A stretch of 64,000 nt of DNA from Streptomyces sp. NRRL F-5122 (GCF_001507435.1 NZ_LMWH01000001.1:248001-312000), one strand, 5' to 3'. Positions 19,632 through 28,691 are shown, counted from the first letter of the stretch. Made by a program: numbers and translations. Notes: generated from the sequence alone by a model not told the origin.

Positions 19632-20641
19632 CGCGCACCTCCCGCGAGGGCGAGGTGGCCCGCCGCCTCGGCTTCGACGTCGGAGTAACGGCGCCCGGCG
19701 TAGCGGAGGTAGACGTCGTCCAGCGAGGGGCGGGCGACGGTCGCGGCGGCGACCCCGACACCGGCCCGCTCGAGTGCCCCCAGCAGCGCGGGCATCGCCG
19801 CGGCCCCGTCGTCGGCGCGGACGCTGACGCGGCTCGCGTCGAGGTGCGTCTCGTTGATGCCCGGCAGTGCCGCGAGGGCACCCCTGAGCAGGGTGCCGCC
19901 GGCCTCGCCGAGAGGTTCGCGCAGTTCCACATGGACCGCGTCACCGCGGAGTTCGCCCTTGAGCGAGTCCGGGGTGCCCTCCACCACGATCCGGCCCCGG
20001 TCGACGATCGCCACCCGCCCGGCGAGCCGGTCGGCCTCTTCGAGGTGGTGCGTGGTGAGCAGGATGGTCAGGCCCTCTTCGCCGGCCAGACGGCCGATCT
20101 CGTCCCACATTGCGGTGCGGGCCTCCGGGTCGAGGCCGGTGGTGGGCTCGTCCAGGAAGAGCACCTCGGGCCGGTGCACCAGGCCGAGCGCGACATCGAG
20201 ACGCCGGCGCATGCCGCCGGAGTAGCCCTTGACCTGACGCCCGGCGGCGTCGGTGAGCGAGAAGCGCTCGAGGAGCACGGCGACACGCTCGTTCAGTGCC
20301 CGGCCCTTCAAGCCGTGGAGCCGGCCCTGGAGTCGGAGGTTCTCACGGCCGGTGGCGACCGGGTCGGCGCCGGAGTTCTGGGCGACCACACCGATGGCGC
20401 GCCGCACCCGGTCGGGGTGGCGCATCACATCATGGCCGGCGACGGTGGCCGAGCCCGAGTCGGGGCGGGCCAGGGTGGTGAGGATCTTGACCGTGGTGGA
20501 CTTCCCCGCGCCATTCGGGCCGAGGAGCCCGAGGACGGTGCCGGGCTCGACGGTGATGTCCATGCCGTTCAAGGCCGTGACATCACCGGGATAGGTCTTG
20601 ATCAGCTGACGCGCCTCGACTGCGGGCGCACGGGTGGTCAT
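19628..20641 (-). CDS. ABC exporter ATP-binding protein (DrrA-like)
   Basis: A 337-residue ATPase of the daunorubicin-resistance DrrA type. It has Walker A (LLGPNGAGKST), the signature YSGGMRRRLDVALGLV, Walker B (VLFLDEPTTGLDP) and THHLEEADRLA. A C-terminal DUF4162-like region ends in RPSLDDVYLRYAGRRY. The ATG at 20641 has AGGAG about 10 nt upstream. It forms an operon with the permease; the PadR regulator gene is immediately upstream on the same strand, so PadR control is likely. Confidence 0.95.
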   Translation of the reverse strand: MTTRAPAVEARQLIKTYPGDVTALNGMDITVEPGTVLGLLGPNGAGKSTTVKILTTLARPDSGSATVAGHDVMRHPDRVRRAIGVVAQNSGADPVATGRENLRLQGRLHGLKGRALNERVAVLLERFSLTDAAGRQVKGYSGGMRRRLDVALGLVHRPEVLFLDEPTTGLDPEARTAMWDEIGRLAGEEGLTILLTTHHLEEADRLAGRVAIVDRGRIVVEGTPDSLKGELRGDAVHVELREPLGEAGGTLLRGALAALPGINETHLDASRVSVRADDGAAAMPALLGALERAGVGVAAATVARPSLDDVYLRYAGRRYSDVEAEAAGHLALAGGAR

Positions 20642-20820
20642 GCCGACTGCTCTCCTGTGGTCAGCGGACGACGACGGGTCCGCGGTGCAGCGGACGGGCC
20701 GCCCTCCTGATGAGGGATGACTGCTGATCCACGTGAGGAGCGCCGGGCTATCCTGGGTGTGCCGCACCTCGATCGCCTGGATGTGCCTCACGGCGGATTC
20801 AGCTCGGGGTTCGAGACCCT

Positions 20821-20855
20821 GGCGGGACTGCTGCAACAGCCCTGCCGGGGTTTTT
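20821..20855. terminator. Hairpin downstream of the PadR gene
   Basis: Arms 20821-20830 and 20837-20846 pair with one mismatch and one G-U. On the + strand the hairpin is followed by GGGGTTTTT, a rare U-tract for this genome. For the leftward padR transcript it lies 23 nt past the stop. It may work in both directions. Confidence 0.5.
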
Positions 20856-20868
20856 ACTTGTTCAGCGG

Positions 20869-21519
20869 CTACGGTCTGCCGACATCGCCGCCTTCCGGCT
20901 TCAGGTACTCCTCGGGGAACTCCCCCGTCTCGTGGAAGGTCCGCCACTCCTTGACGCCGGGCAGCGTGCCCGACTTGATCTCCGCGAGGAAGCCGCGCAC
21001 CCACGCGGCTTCCGCCTCGACCATGTGGAGCTTGTACTCGGTCTCCACGAGGAAGAGTCGCGGAAGCGTCTCGTACAGCTTCTCCAGCCCGCCGCGCGCG
21101 CTGGCGGCCTGCACCACCAGCGTGTCCAGCCGCTCCTCGAGCAGCCGGGCCACCTCGTCGGGATGGATCACTGCCATCAGTGACAGCGCCGACTCGAAGA
21201 TGGGGTACTCCTGCACGGGGACGGCGAGCAGGTCCGACAGCCACTCGGTGGCCTCGTCGCGCCCGGCGTCCGTGATGCCGTAGAGCGTGCGCTCAGGACG
21301 GTTGCCCTGGCGCTGCACGTCGGCGACCTCGACAAAACCGTGCTTCTCCAGGTTCTGGACGACGGTGTAGAGCGAGCCGTAGTTGATCTTCAGGCTGGTG
21401 TCCTTGCCGCGACGGCGCAGCGTCTGGGCGATCTCGTACGGATGCATCGGCCTCTCGGTGAGCAGCACCATGACCGCGAGTGCCAGTGGGTTGCCGAGCT
21501 TGCGGCGCTTCGTCGCCAT
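20869..21519 (-). CDS. PadR-family transcriptional regulator
   Basis: A 216-residue PadR regulator. The N-terminal winged helix contains ERPMHPYEIAQTLRRRG and LKINYGSLYTVVQNLEKHGFV, and a long helical PadR C-terminal dimerisation domain follows (subfamily s2). PadR proteins of this type commonly repress a neighbouring DrrAB-like exporter and bind aromatic or drug ligands. The exporter is directly downstream, 227 nt away. The ATG is 76 bp from a perfect palindrome that could be its operator. Confidence 0.93.
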   Translation of the reverse strand: MATKRRKLGNPLALAVMVLLTERPMHPYEIAQTLRRRGKDTSLKINYGSLYTVVQNLEKHGFVEVADVQRQGNRPERTLYGITDAGRDEATEWLSDLLAVPVQEYPIFESALSLMAVIHPDEVARLLEERLDTLVVQAASARGGLEKLYETLPRLFLVETEYKLHMVEAEAAWVRGFLAEIKSGTLPGVKEWRTFHETGEFPEEYLKPEGGDVGRP

Positions 21520-21594
21520 GGGGTGTCACCTCGATTGCACTTCTCCACCGAATATCCGTCACCGAACATATCGCGACCGCGAGGCGCCGGTCAA

Positions 21595-21609
21595 GATACA
21601 CGATGTATC
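21595..21609. promoter_or_regulatory. Candidate PadR operator
   Basis: A perfect palindrome GATACA-CGA-TGTATC upstream of padR. PadR sites typically contain ATACA/TGTAT half-sites, so self-repression is plausible. The rest of the 297-bp interval to the GNAT gene shows no coding sequence. Confidence 0.55.
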
Positions 21610-21816
21610 GCGTATCCGGACGGTTCTCAAGGCCTCCGGGCGGTTCGCAGGGTGAGGGAGCGCCCCGACGCGCCCTGCCCCGTCGGACCGCAGCGGCGTG
21701 CGGGCGGCGGGCCCCCCACGCCGCACGTGGGCGGCGAGGGAGGCGACGCGGGGCGGCGACAGCGCGGCATATGGGTGCCACGCCCCGCGACGCCTGCACC
21801 GTCCGAACGACGGGCC

Positions 21817-22398
21817 CTAGGCCGGATGACCCTCGAGCCGCGCGTGCAGGTGCATGTCGTGCCAGCCGTCCGGGTGGAGCAGGGCGCTGCGCTTGGTGCC
21901 CTCCAGGGCGAAGCCCGTCTTCGTGGCGACGCGGCAGGACGCCTCGTTGCGGACGGAGTGCGTCAACTCGAGGCGGTGGAAGCCGACGCCGAAGGCCCAG
22001 CGCGCGAGCGCGGTCACCCCGCGCGGTGCGACACCCCGGCCCCGGGCGGCGGCGACCGTCCAGTACGCCACCTCGGCCGCGCCGTCACCGAGCAGCATGT
22101 TGCGCAGGGCCACGCGGCCCAGCAGTGCACCGGTACCGGGGTCCACCACCGCCCACTGGGCCTGCCGCTCCCCCCTCCACGACCTCACCCACTCGGCTAT
22201 CCAGTCGCGCACCTCGTCCTCGGAGTCGGCGCCGCGAATGTGCCATTGCTGCAAGGCGGGGTCCTGGAACGCCTCGTACACGGCGGGCGCGTCCGCGGCC
22301 GTCCAGGGACGCAGGACCAGGCCGTCACCGGTGATGGTGGGCTGTGCGGTGCGAGCGAGGGCTCCGGGCGGCAGAACGCCACTGATCAGGAATGGCAT
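21817..22398 (-). CDS. GNAT-family N-acetyltransferase (RimJ/RimL-like)
   Basis: A 193-residue GNAT enzyme. It opens with GLVLRPWTAADAPAVYEAFQDP, and the acetyl-CoA pyrophosphate loop is in VAAARGRGVAPRGVTAL. HRLELTHSVRNEASCRVATKTGFALEGTKR is the typical RimJ/RimL end. Such enzymes acetylate protein N-termini or small amines; the target is unknown. Of two close ATG codons (22398 and three codons upstream) I chose 22398, with AGGATG as the ribosome binding site. Divergent from the pseudouridine synthase gene. Confidence 0.88.
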   Translation of the reverse strand: MPFLISGVLPPGALARTAQPTITGDGLVLRPWTAADAPAVYEAFQDPALQQWHIRGADSEDEVRDWIAEWVRSWRGERQAQWAVVDPGTGALLGRVALRNMLLGDGAAEVAYWTVAAARGRGVAPRGVTALARWAFGVGFHRLELTHSVRNEASCRVATKTGFALEGTKRSALLHPDGWHDMHLHARLEGHPA

Positions 22399-22534
22399 GC
22401 CCGACATCCTGCCAACCGCCCGGCACCGCACCCGGCGGATTCCGGCCGTCCGCCCGTGGCACCGGGCCGGCCGCGGCCCTCCGCGCCCGATCCCGTTCCG
22501 CCGGTGCCCGCGCCCCCTCGTACGCTGGGCGGTG

Positions 22535-23476
22535 ATGCGACGCAAACCCCCGGCCCCGCCCTCTCCCCTGCCGCAGCGCGACGGGATCGATCCCGTGCGG
22601 GTACGGCTGCCCTTCGACGGGGCGTGGGACACCGTGCGGGATCATCTCGTGGCGCGGCTGGCCGCCGGGGCCGGGGTGATCGACGGCATGCTGGACGCGG
22701 GTCTGATCGTCGGGGTGGACGGACGGCCCGTCACACATGACACGGCGTACGTGCCGGGCATGTATGTGTGGTTCCACCGCACGCTGCCCGACGAGGTGCG
22801 GGTGCCCTTCCCGGTGGAGGTGGTGTACCGGGACGAGCACATCGTGGTCGCCGACAAGCCGCACTTCCTCGCCACGACCCCGCGCGGCAGCCATGTCACC
22901 GAGACCGCCCTGGCCCGGCTGCGGCGCGACCTCGGCATCCCCGCGCTGTCCGCGGCGCACCGGCTGGACCGGCTCACCGCCGGGCTCGTCCTGTTCACCG
23001 TGCGGCCCGCGGAACGCGGCAGGTACCAGACGCTGTTCCGCGACCGCAGGGTCGCCAAGGAGTACGAGGCCGTGGCGCCCTACGCCCCCGGGGTGTCCCT
23101 GCCGCACACCGTGCGCAGCCGGATCGTCAAGGAGCGCGGGGTGCTGACGGCCCGCGAGGTGGTGGGCGAGCCCAACGCGGTGAGCCGGATCGAGCTGCTG
23201 GAGAACCGCGCCGGGCGCGGTCGCTACCGCCTGCTGCCGCACACCGGGCAGACCCATCAGCTGCGCGTCCACATGAACGCGTTGGGGCTGCCCATCCTCG
23301 GCGATCCCCTCTACCCGGTGGTGGCCGACCCCGGGCCGGCCGGCGACTTCCGGCGGCCGCTCCAACTGCTCGCACGGGTACTGGAGTTCACCGATCCGGT
23401 CACGGGGCACGCGCATCGCTTCGTCAGTGGGAGGGCGCTCGAGGCCTGGACGGCATACGAGTCATGGGCCCGTTAG
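22535..23476 (+). CDS. RluA-family RNA pseudouridine synthase
   Basis: A 313-residue pseudouridine synthase. The catalytic aspartate is in the family motif HRLDRLTAGLVLF. Supporting segments are VVYRDEHIVVADKPHFL, RVAKEYEAV and YRLLPHTGQTHQLRVHM. There is no clear separate S4 domain; the N-terminal 60 residues have a weak S4-like pattern (AGVIDGMLDAGLI). The RNA target (23S rRNA or tRNA) is not determinable. ATG 22535 is preceded by an in-frame GTG one codon upstream. A single gene. Confidence 0.9.
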   Translation: MRRKPPAPPSPLPQRDGIDPVRVRLPFDGAWDTVRDHLVARLAAGAGVIDGMLDAGLIVGVDGRPVTHDTAYVPGMYVWFHRTLPDEVRVPFPVEVVYRDEHIVVADKPHFLATTPRGSHVTETALARLRRDLGIPALSAAHRLDRLTAGLVLFTVRPAERGRYQTLFRDRRVAKEYEAVAPYAPGVSLPHTVRSRIVKERGVLTAREVVGEPNAVSRIELLENRAGRGRYRLLPHTGQTHQLRVHMNALGLPILGDPLYPVVADPGPAGDFRRPLQLLARVLEFTDPVTGHAHRFVSGRALEAWTAYESWAR

Positions 23477-23535
23477 GCGCCGTCCACCCTGCGCAGGACC
23501 GGCGCCCGGCGGCCGTGACGACGCCGGTCCCCGGC

Positions 23536-25029
23536 TCATTCGCCCCGCCACCACCGCACCAGGCGCTGCCACACTCCGGGACGTTCCGGCGGCGCCGGTG
23601 CCACGGAGGGCACCGGCGGGACCGGCGGAGCGGCCTCCGGGACCGGAGCGGTGGCCGCCGAACCGGGCGTCGCGACCAGCCATCCGGGACGCTGATGCGG
23701 CATCGCGTGCAGCGACGGCCGCTGGGTCGTGTCCTGCGGCGGCCTCGGCTCGAACCGCACCGGCAGCTCCACCAGATGCCGCGACGCGATGGACCCGGTC
23801 CACTGCAGTGCGTCCTCCCCGCAGTCGAGCCGGATGTCCGGCAGCCGCATCAGCAGTGCGTCGATCCCGGTGTCGGCGATGGCACGGCCGATGTCCTGGC
23901 CCGGGCACTCGTGCGGGCCGCCGCCGAAGGCGAGGTGGGAGCGGTTGCCCTGCATGTTGGCGGAGAGGTCGGGCCGCACCCGGGGGTCGACGTTGCCGGG
24001 CGCGATGCCCAGCAGGAGTCCGTCGCCCTTGCGGATGCGCCGGCCGCCCAGCTCGGTGTCCTGCTTGGCGTAGTAGCCGAGAATGCTGCTGAAGGGCGGC
24101 TCGTCCCACAGGGACTGCTCCACCGCCTCGGGCACCGTCATCTGCCCGCCGTTGAGCTGGGCCCTGAAGCGCGGATCGGTGAGGATCACGCGCAGCACGT
24201 TGGCGAGGAGGTTCGCCGTGGCCTCGTAGGCGGCGATCAGGACGACCCGCAGATGCTCCCGGATCTCACCGTCGGTGAGCGCGGCCGGGTGGTTGACGAG
24301 GTGGCTGGTGAAGTCGTCCTCGGGCTGGGCGCGGCGCCGGGCGGTGAGCCGGGTCAGCGCGTCCACGATGTACTGGTTGCTGGCGATCGCGGTCTCGGTG
24401 CCCTTGAGCATGTCGCGGGCGGCCTGCACGATCCGGTCGTTGTACTCGTCCGCCATGCCGAGGACCTCGCACATCACCGCCATCGGCAAGTGGTCGGCGA
24501 ACTGGCCGACCAGATCGGCCCGGCCCGTCTCGCAGAAGCGGTTGACCAGCATCTGCGTGGCGCGGTTGATGTGGCGGCGCAGACCCCGGTAGTCGATGGT
24601 CGAGACGGCGCCGGTGACGGCGCCGCGCAGCCTGAGGTGCTCGTCGCCCTCGACGTGCGAGCAGATGGGCTGCCAGGCGAAGTGCGGGCTCAGCGGGTGG
24701 TCCGGCTTTACCTCGCCCGACATCAGCGGCGCCCACACACGGCTGTCCCGCGTGAACTGTGCGGGTGACCGCACCATGTGCAGATTCTCGCTGTGGCCGA
24801 GCACCACCCAGATCGGGACGTCGTCGTGGAGCAGCGCGGGCGCCACGGCGCCGTGTTCGGCACGCATCTTCTCGTACAGGGCCCCCAGGTCCTCCGCCTC
24901 CGGACCGTACAGCCGGTGCGCGCCACCGGGGCCGCGGCCGTGGGCCGGGCAGCCCGGCGGAGGCGTGGGGGTCGAGTCGTCCGTACCGGTGAGGTCCCTG
25001 CCGATCAGGGAGTGGGATTCAGGCGTCAC
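23536..25029 (-). CDS. rarE: Conservon cytochrome P450 (RarE/CvnE), lacking the ExxR motif
   Basis: A 497-residue P450. The heme loop is FGGGPHECPG with C375 as thiolate ligand. The K-helix, normally ExxR, reads EQSLW at 304-308, so the arginine is absent, as was reported for the Streptomyces CYP157 family. The I-helix oxygen motif is also altered (AAYEAT, 266-271, with no AG pair). After the core, about 65 residues of Pro/Ala-rich linker end in VWQRLVRWWRGE, a possible membrane-touching tail. It is the last gene of the rarABCDE conservon, whose S. coelicolor counterpart affects aerial growth and antibiotic production. GTG start with GGAG 8 nt upstream. Substrate unknown. Confidence 0.9.
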   Translation of the reverse strand: MTPESHSLIGRDLTGTDDSTPTPPPGCPAHGRGPGGAHRLYGPEAEDLGALYEKMRAEHGAVAPALLHDDVPIWVVLGHSENLHMVRSPAQFTRDSRVWAPLMSGEVKPDHPLSPHFAWQPICSHVEGDEHLRLRGAVTGAVSTIDYRGLRRHINRATQMLVNRFCETGRADLVGQFADHLPMAVMCEVLGMADEYNDRIVQAARDMLKGTETAIASNQYIVDALTRLTARRRAQPEDDFTSHLVNHPAALTDGEIREHLRVVLIAAYEATANLLANVLRVILTDPRFRAQLNGGQMTVPEAVEQSLWDEPPFSSILGYYAKQDTELGGRRIRKGDGLLLGIAPGNVDPRVRPDLSANMQGNRSHLAFGGGPHECPGQDIGRAIADTGIDALLMRLPDIRLDCGEDALQWTGSIASRHLVELPVRFEPRPPQDTTQRPSLHAMPHQRPGWLVATPGSAATAPVPEAAPPVPPVPSVAPAPPERPGVWQRLVRWWRGE

Positions 25030-25123
25030 GATGGTCGCTCCGAAGCTGAGGTGGATCCGGTGTCGGGGGTGGGGACGGGACGTGCGGACGGGTGCGGCGG
25101 GGTGCGGGCGACGGACGCCGCGA

Positions 25124-25744
25124 TCAGACGGGCGCGCGGGCCGTCGCCAGCGAGTGCAGGAAGTGCATCAGCGTCATCAGGACGTCGCGGCTGGAGGCCC
25201 GGCGCCGCGCGTCGCACTCCACGATCGGGATCTCGTCGGACAGGTCGAGCGCGGCGCGCAGCTCCCTCATCGGGTGACGGGGCGCGCCCGGGAAGGAGTT
25301 GACGGCGACCACGAACGGCACGCCGCGCTCCTCGAGCCGGCCGATGACGTCGAAGCTGACCTCCGGACGGCGGGTGTCGAGCAGCACCACCGCGCCGAGG
25401 GCCCCCTCGAACAGGCCGTTCCACAGGAACCAGAAGCGTTCCTGGCCCGGGGTGCCGAACAGGTACAGCACCAGTTGCTCGGTGATGCTGATCCGGCCGA
25501 AGTCCATCGCCACGGTGGTGGCCGTCTTGCTGTCGGAACCGAAGTTGTCGTCGACCCCGACACCCGCCTGGGTCATGGTCTCCTCGGTCGTCAGCGGTCT
25601 GATCTCGCTGACGGAACCGACCATGGTCGTCTTGCCGACCCCGAAGCCGCCCACGATCACGATCTTGACCGCTGCCCGTGCCGTGTGCGGCAGATGGTCC
25701 TCGGCCCGTGGACCGGGGACGGGGTCAGAGCTTTTCCAGTCCAT
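25124..25744 (-). CDS. rarD: Conservon small GTPase (RarD/CvnD)
   Basis: A 206-residue Ras-like GTPase of the conservon type. G1 is GGFGVGKTT, G3 is FGTPGQERFWFLW with the usual DxxG aspartate replaced, and the G4 position is AVNSF. These changes are typical of the prokaryotic MglA/CvnD group. It would act at the membrane with RarA-C as a signalling complex resembling eukaryotic G-protein circuits. The ATG lies inside rarC (20-bp overlap). Confidence 0.93.
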   Translation of the reverse strand: MDWKSSDPVPGPRAEDHLPHTARAAVKIVIVGGFGVGKTTMVGSVSEIRPLTTEETMTQAGVGVDDNFGSDSKTATTVAMDFGRISITEQLVLYLFGTPGQERFWFLWNGLFEGALGAVVLLDTRRPEVSFDVIGRLEERGVPFVVAVNSFPGAPRHPMRELRAALDLSDEIPIVECDARRRASSRDVLMTLMHFLHSLATARAPV

Positions 25745-26144
25745 GCATCACCGCTTCGAGAAGGGAACGGTCGGGCGTCGCCTTCCGGACGACGGGGGCG
25801 CGTGCCTGGACCAGTTCGGCCGCCAGCAGGTCGGTGAGCAGGAGGGTCACGACGCTGAACGGCAGGCTGAGGTAGGCCGAGATCTCGGCCACGGACAGGG
25901 GTGACCGGCACAGCCGGAGCAGCGCCGACTGCTCCGGCGTGGCCGTGGGTTGGGGGTCGGCGCACGCCACGATCAGGGTGACCAGGTCGATGGAGGCCCG
26001 CTCGCCCCCGTCGGTCGCGCCGGTGAGGATGTACAACCGCTCGGGTTGCCTCTGCTCACCCTCCTTTCCGCCGGGGCCCGCCGGGGCGGGCCCCGGCGGC
26101 GGCTGTTGCTCGGGGTCGCGCCGACGGCGTCGCGGAGGAGTCAT
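25725..26144 (-). CDS. rarC: Conservon DUF742 protein (RarC/CvnC)
   Basis: A 139-residue DUF742 protein. It has an Arg/Pro-rich N-terminus, then RLYILTGATDGGERASIDLVTLI and a winged-helix-like LSVAEISAYLSLPFSVVTLLLTDLLAAELV. Its ATG overlaps the rarB stop as ATGA. Family knowledge: it associates with the kinase-like, roadblock and GTPase partners; some DUF742 proteins may bind DNA. Confidence 0.93.
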   Translation of the reverse strand: MTPPRRRRRDPEQQPPPGPAPAGPGGKEGEQRQPERLYILTGATDGGERASIDLVTLIVACADPQPTATPEQSALLRLCRSPLSVAEISAYLSLPFSVVTLLLTDLLAAELVQARAPVVRKATPDRSLLEAVMHGLEKL

Positions 26145-26548
26145 ACGGTCTGCCCGTTGCGCCGCGGCGGGCTGGTGAGATGGGAGCCGATGCGGACCAC
26201 GAGGTCCCGCATGCGGTTGCTCATCAGCCCGGCCTCGGCGACCGTGTCGGCCAGCACCGCAAGGTAGGCGTTGGGGCCGGCCGCCATCATGTAGAAGTAA
26301 CCGCCGTCGATCTCGATGATGACCATGCGCATCCGGCCGTCGCTGTCCGGGATCTCGGCCGCGACCGCCCCCGCGAGGCTCTGCAGTCCGGCACAGGCCG
26401 CGGCGACACGGTCGGCCGCGTCGGGGTCACCGCCGTAGCGGGCGATGCGCAGACCGTCGGCGGAGAGCACCACGACCTGGTGAACGCCCGGTACGCCGTC
26501 GGCGAGTTCCTTCAGCAACCAGTCGAAGCTTCCTCGCTGCTGGATCAC
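26141..26548 (-). CDS. rarB: Roadblock/LC7-domain protein (RarB/CvnB)
   Basis: A 135-residue roadblock/LC7 fold protein (DWLLKELADGVPGVHQVVVLSADGL at the start, MRMVIIEIDGGYFYMMAAG in the middle). These act as GTPase-associated regulators, probably for RarD. The GTG start shares GTGA with the rarA stop, so the conservon is translated by coupling throughout. Confidence 0.93.
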   Translation of the reverse strand: MIQQRGSFDWLLKELADGVPGVHQVVVLSADGLRIARYGGDPDAADRVAAACAGLQSLAGAVAAEIPDSDGRMRMVIIEIDGGYFYMMAAGPNAYLAVLADTVAEAGLMSNRMRDLVVRIGSHLTSPPRRNGQTV

Positions 26549-28161
26549 TTGAGGTCCCCCTCGTCGTCGGCCCGGGCCGGGGCCGGCTCGTCGTTGGTGG
26601 ATGCGTACGGGGCGTCGGCCGGAGGGCCGGCGGAGAAGGCGTTCGGGTCCGGGTCGGCCTTGAGCCCGTTCATGAAGGCCTCGACCCACAGGCCGGGGGC
26701 GGGCTCCTCCTTCTCCGGCTCGGGCTCGGGCGTCCACGGGGCGTGCGTCGAGGCCTCCGCGGCGGCCGCCGCCTCGGCCGCGGCGGCCTCCGCCATCCGC
26801 CGGCTCAACGGGATCTTGACGCGGCTGCGGCGCTGCGGCAGACCGCCCGGTGTCCACTCGGTGACGACGGGGACGTCGTCCTCCATCGCCAGGTGCTGCG
26901 GGATCCGGGGGCCGGTGGTGGGCCGGCGCTTCTTGGACTTGCGCTCGGGACCCTTCACCCCCTCGTTGTCCAGGGTCGGCACGGAGGTGGCGCCGATGCC
27001 GTGGGCGAACCCGGGGGCGGGGTCGGTGGTCAGCATGTCGTTGGGGACGACGAGGATGGCGCGGACTCCGCCGTACGCGGACTGCCGCAGCGAGACATGC
27101 ATGTTGAACATCGACGACAGGCGTCCGACGACGGCGAGGCCGAGACGCGGTGCCTCGCCCAGTTCCTGGACGTCCACGCCGGCCTGGGCCTCGGCGAGCA
27201 TCCTCTCGACCTTGGCGCGGTTCTCCTCGCTGAGGCTGATGCCGCCGTCCTCGATCTCCACGGCAATGCCGGTCTGCACCTCGGTGGCGGTTACGTGCAC
27301 CTTGGTCTGCGGCGGCGAGTAGCGCGTGGCGTTGTCGAGCAGTTCGGCGGCGGCGTGGATGATCGGCTCGACCGAGATGCCCTTGACGTTGACCTTGGCG
27401 ATGGAGTGCAGCTCGATGCGGCGGTACTCCAGGATGCGGGACATCGCCCCGCGCAGCACGCTGTACAGCGGGACGGGCTGGGGCCACTGACGGCCGGGGC
27501 GGCCGCCGCCGATGACGGCGATGGAGTCGGCGAGGCGGCCGATCAGCGCTGTGCCGTGGTCGATGCGCAGCAGGTCGTCGAAGACCTCGGGATTGCGGCC
27601 GTGGTCCTCCTCCATCTCCCTGAGTTCCTTGGCCTGCTGGTGGACGATGGCCTGGACACGGCGGGCGATGTTGACGAAGGCACGCTGCGAGGAGTCCCGC
27701 ATCGCGATCTCCCGGTCGACGATCTGGAGCAGGGTGCGCAGCAACTGCCGCTGCGGTCGGGGCAGTTGGCGGAACCGGGGATGGGAGTCGACGACCGTGC
27801 GGATGACCTCCGCGGGGGAGACGCCGCTGCGCAGGCTGTTGAGCGTCCGGGGCAGCACCTCGGCGCGGAAGTACTCGATGTCCTCGTCCTGGGAGGCGAT
27901 GCGCTGCTCCAGGTACGCGTTGCGCTGCGCGAAGTCGGCGCGCAGGGCGCGGAGGGTACGGCCGCGGCGGGCCGCCACGGCCGCGACGGCGGTCACCAGG
28001 ACGGCGGCGACGGCTCCGCACCAGCCGACGGTGATCCGGAACTGGTCCGGCACCACCGCGGCGGCGGCCCCGGTCACCGCCGCCGTCAGCACGGCGGGCG
28101 CCAACAGCTCGCGCGTGTAGAGAAGTTCACGGCCACCGGGAGGCGATTGAACACTCACCAT
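26545..28161 (-). CDS. rarA: Membrane sensor kinase-like protein (RarA/CvnA)
   Basis: A 538-residue membrane protein with two N-terminal helices at about 16-64. A helical signalling region follows, then an HATPase_c domain at about 230-390 (HAAAELLDNATRYSPP is the N-box, VEIEDGGISL the G1 box, APRLGLAVVGRLS the G2 region). A long, charged, Pro/Glu-rich C-terminal tail of about 140 residues ends the protein. No canonical phospho-acceptor His box is evident, as in other CvnA proteins. The ATG at 28161 has GAGGG five bases upstream. First gene of the rarABCDE operon. Confidence 0.92.
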   Translation of the reverse strand: MVSVQSPPGGRELLYTRELLAPAVLTAAVTGAAAAVVPDQFRITVGWCGAVAAVLVTAVAAVAARRGRTLRALRADFAQRNAYLEQRIASQDEDIEYFRAEVLPRTLNSLRSGVSPAEVIRTVVDSHPRFRQLPRPQRQLLRTLLQIVDREIAMRDSSQRAFVNIARRVQAIVHQQAKELREMEEDHGRNPEVFDDLLRIDHGTALIGRLADSIAVIGGGRPGRQWPQPVPLYSVLRGAMSRILEYRRIELHSIAKVNVKGISVEPIIHAAAELLDNATRYSPPQTKVHVTATEVQTGIAVEIEDGGISLSEENRAKVERMLAEAQAGVDVQELGEAPRLGLAVVGRLSSMFNMHVSLRQSAYGGVRAILVVPNDMLTTDPAPGFAHGIGATSVPTLDNEGVKGPERKSKKRRPTTGPRIPQHLAMEDDVPVVTEWTPGGLPQRRSRVKIPLSRRMAEAAAAEAAAAAEASTHAPWTPEPEPEKEEPAPGLWVEAFMNGLKADPDPNAFSAGPPADAPYASTNDEPAPARADDEGDLK

Positions 28162-28691
28162 GTATGCCCTCTGAGACGAATCGGCTGGTTCGCGGATGCT
28201 GGGGAGGAGAGGCGGGGGGGTCGCCGGATCGAATCCGGACAAAAACCGACTCTTCATAACGTTTAAGAACAAACGCACGAATACATCTCAACCCGGTGCG
28301 CTGCGGGCGAGCCTAATCCGAGCGGATCATCGCCGTGTCATATTCGGCAAGCACCTGAAATGCCCACGGGCCAGGAGTACGCTCGGCTGATTTACACGCC
28401 GCGGCATCGTTCGAACACAATGCGTCATGACGTGCCGGCGTACGAAACAAGCCTCTCCGGCGGGTGAGATCCCGTGCTGTGAAGGCGATTTGAGGAGCCG
28501 TCGGTCATCTGCCGGAACACCCGCCGGACCGGCCGGACAACGCGCTCGGGACTTCGCATCGGCAGGGGTGAGCCCTGGGCCCCCCTCGGTCGCCGAGGGG
28601 GGCGGCGCCGCAGCGTCGGTACGGTAGGCCCGGCAGCCCACCGGAGCCGCCGAGCCGTTCGCCGCCGCGGGCGCTCAGGTGTGTGCGACCG
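28162..28691. other. 530-bp non-coding interval upstream of rarA
   Basis: I see no supportable gene. The part near 28240-28310 is relatively AT-rich and is the likely promoter region for rarA. A strong stem-loop near the right end belongs to the helicase gene. A 66-codon frame (28427-28627) shows no ribosome binding site and no family. Confidence 0.6.
28579..28603. terminator. Stem-loop after the helicase gene
   Basis: A perfect 11-bp stem (GCCCCCCTCGG, 3-nt loop), about 90 nt past the helicase stop on its strand. It has no U-tract. Confidence 0.7.

Noticed and set aside
20805..20821. A tRNA T-arm-like sequence (CGGGG, TTCGAGA loop, CCCTG)
   Set aside because: No matching acceptor, D or anticodon arms lie at the right distances on either strand.
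20642..21244. Extension of the ABC ATPase frame upstream into padR
   Set aside because: The extra residues are low-complexity and antiparallel to nothing known; the ATPase begins at the ATG at 20641 and PadR is a separate gene in another frame.
25095..25744. A frameshift or degenerate GTPase, because the G3 aspartate and G4 NKxD are missing
   Set aside because: The same replacements are normal in conservon GTPases, and the reading frame and neighbours are intact.
28427..28627. A 66-codon open frame in the rarA-helicase interval
   Set aside because: No ribosome binding site, Arg/Ser/Ala/Gly low complexity, and it runs through the helicase terminator.
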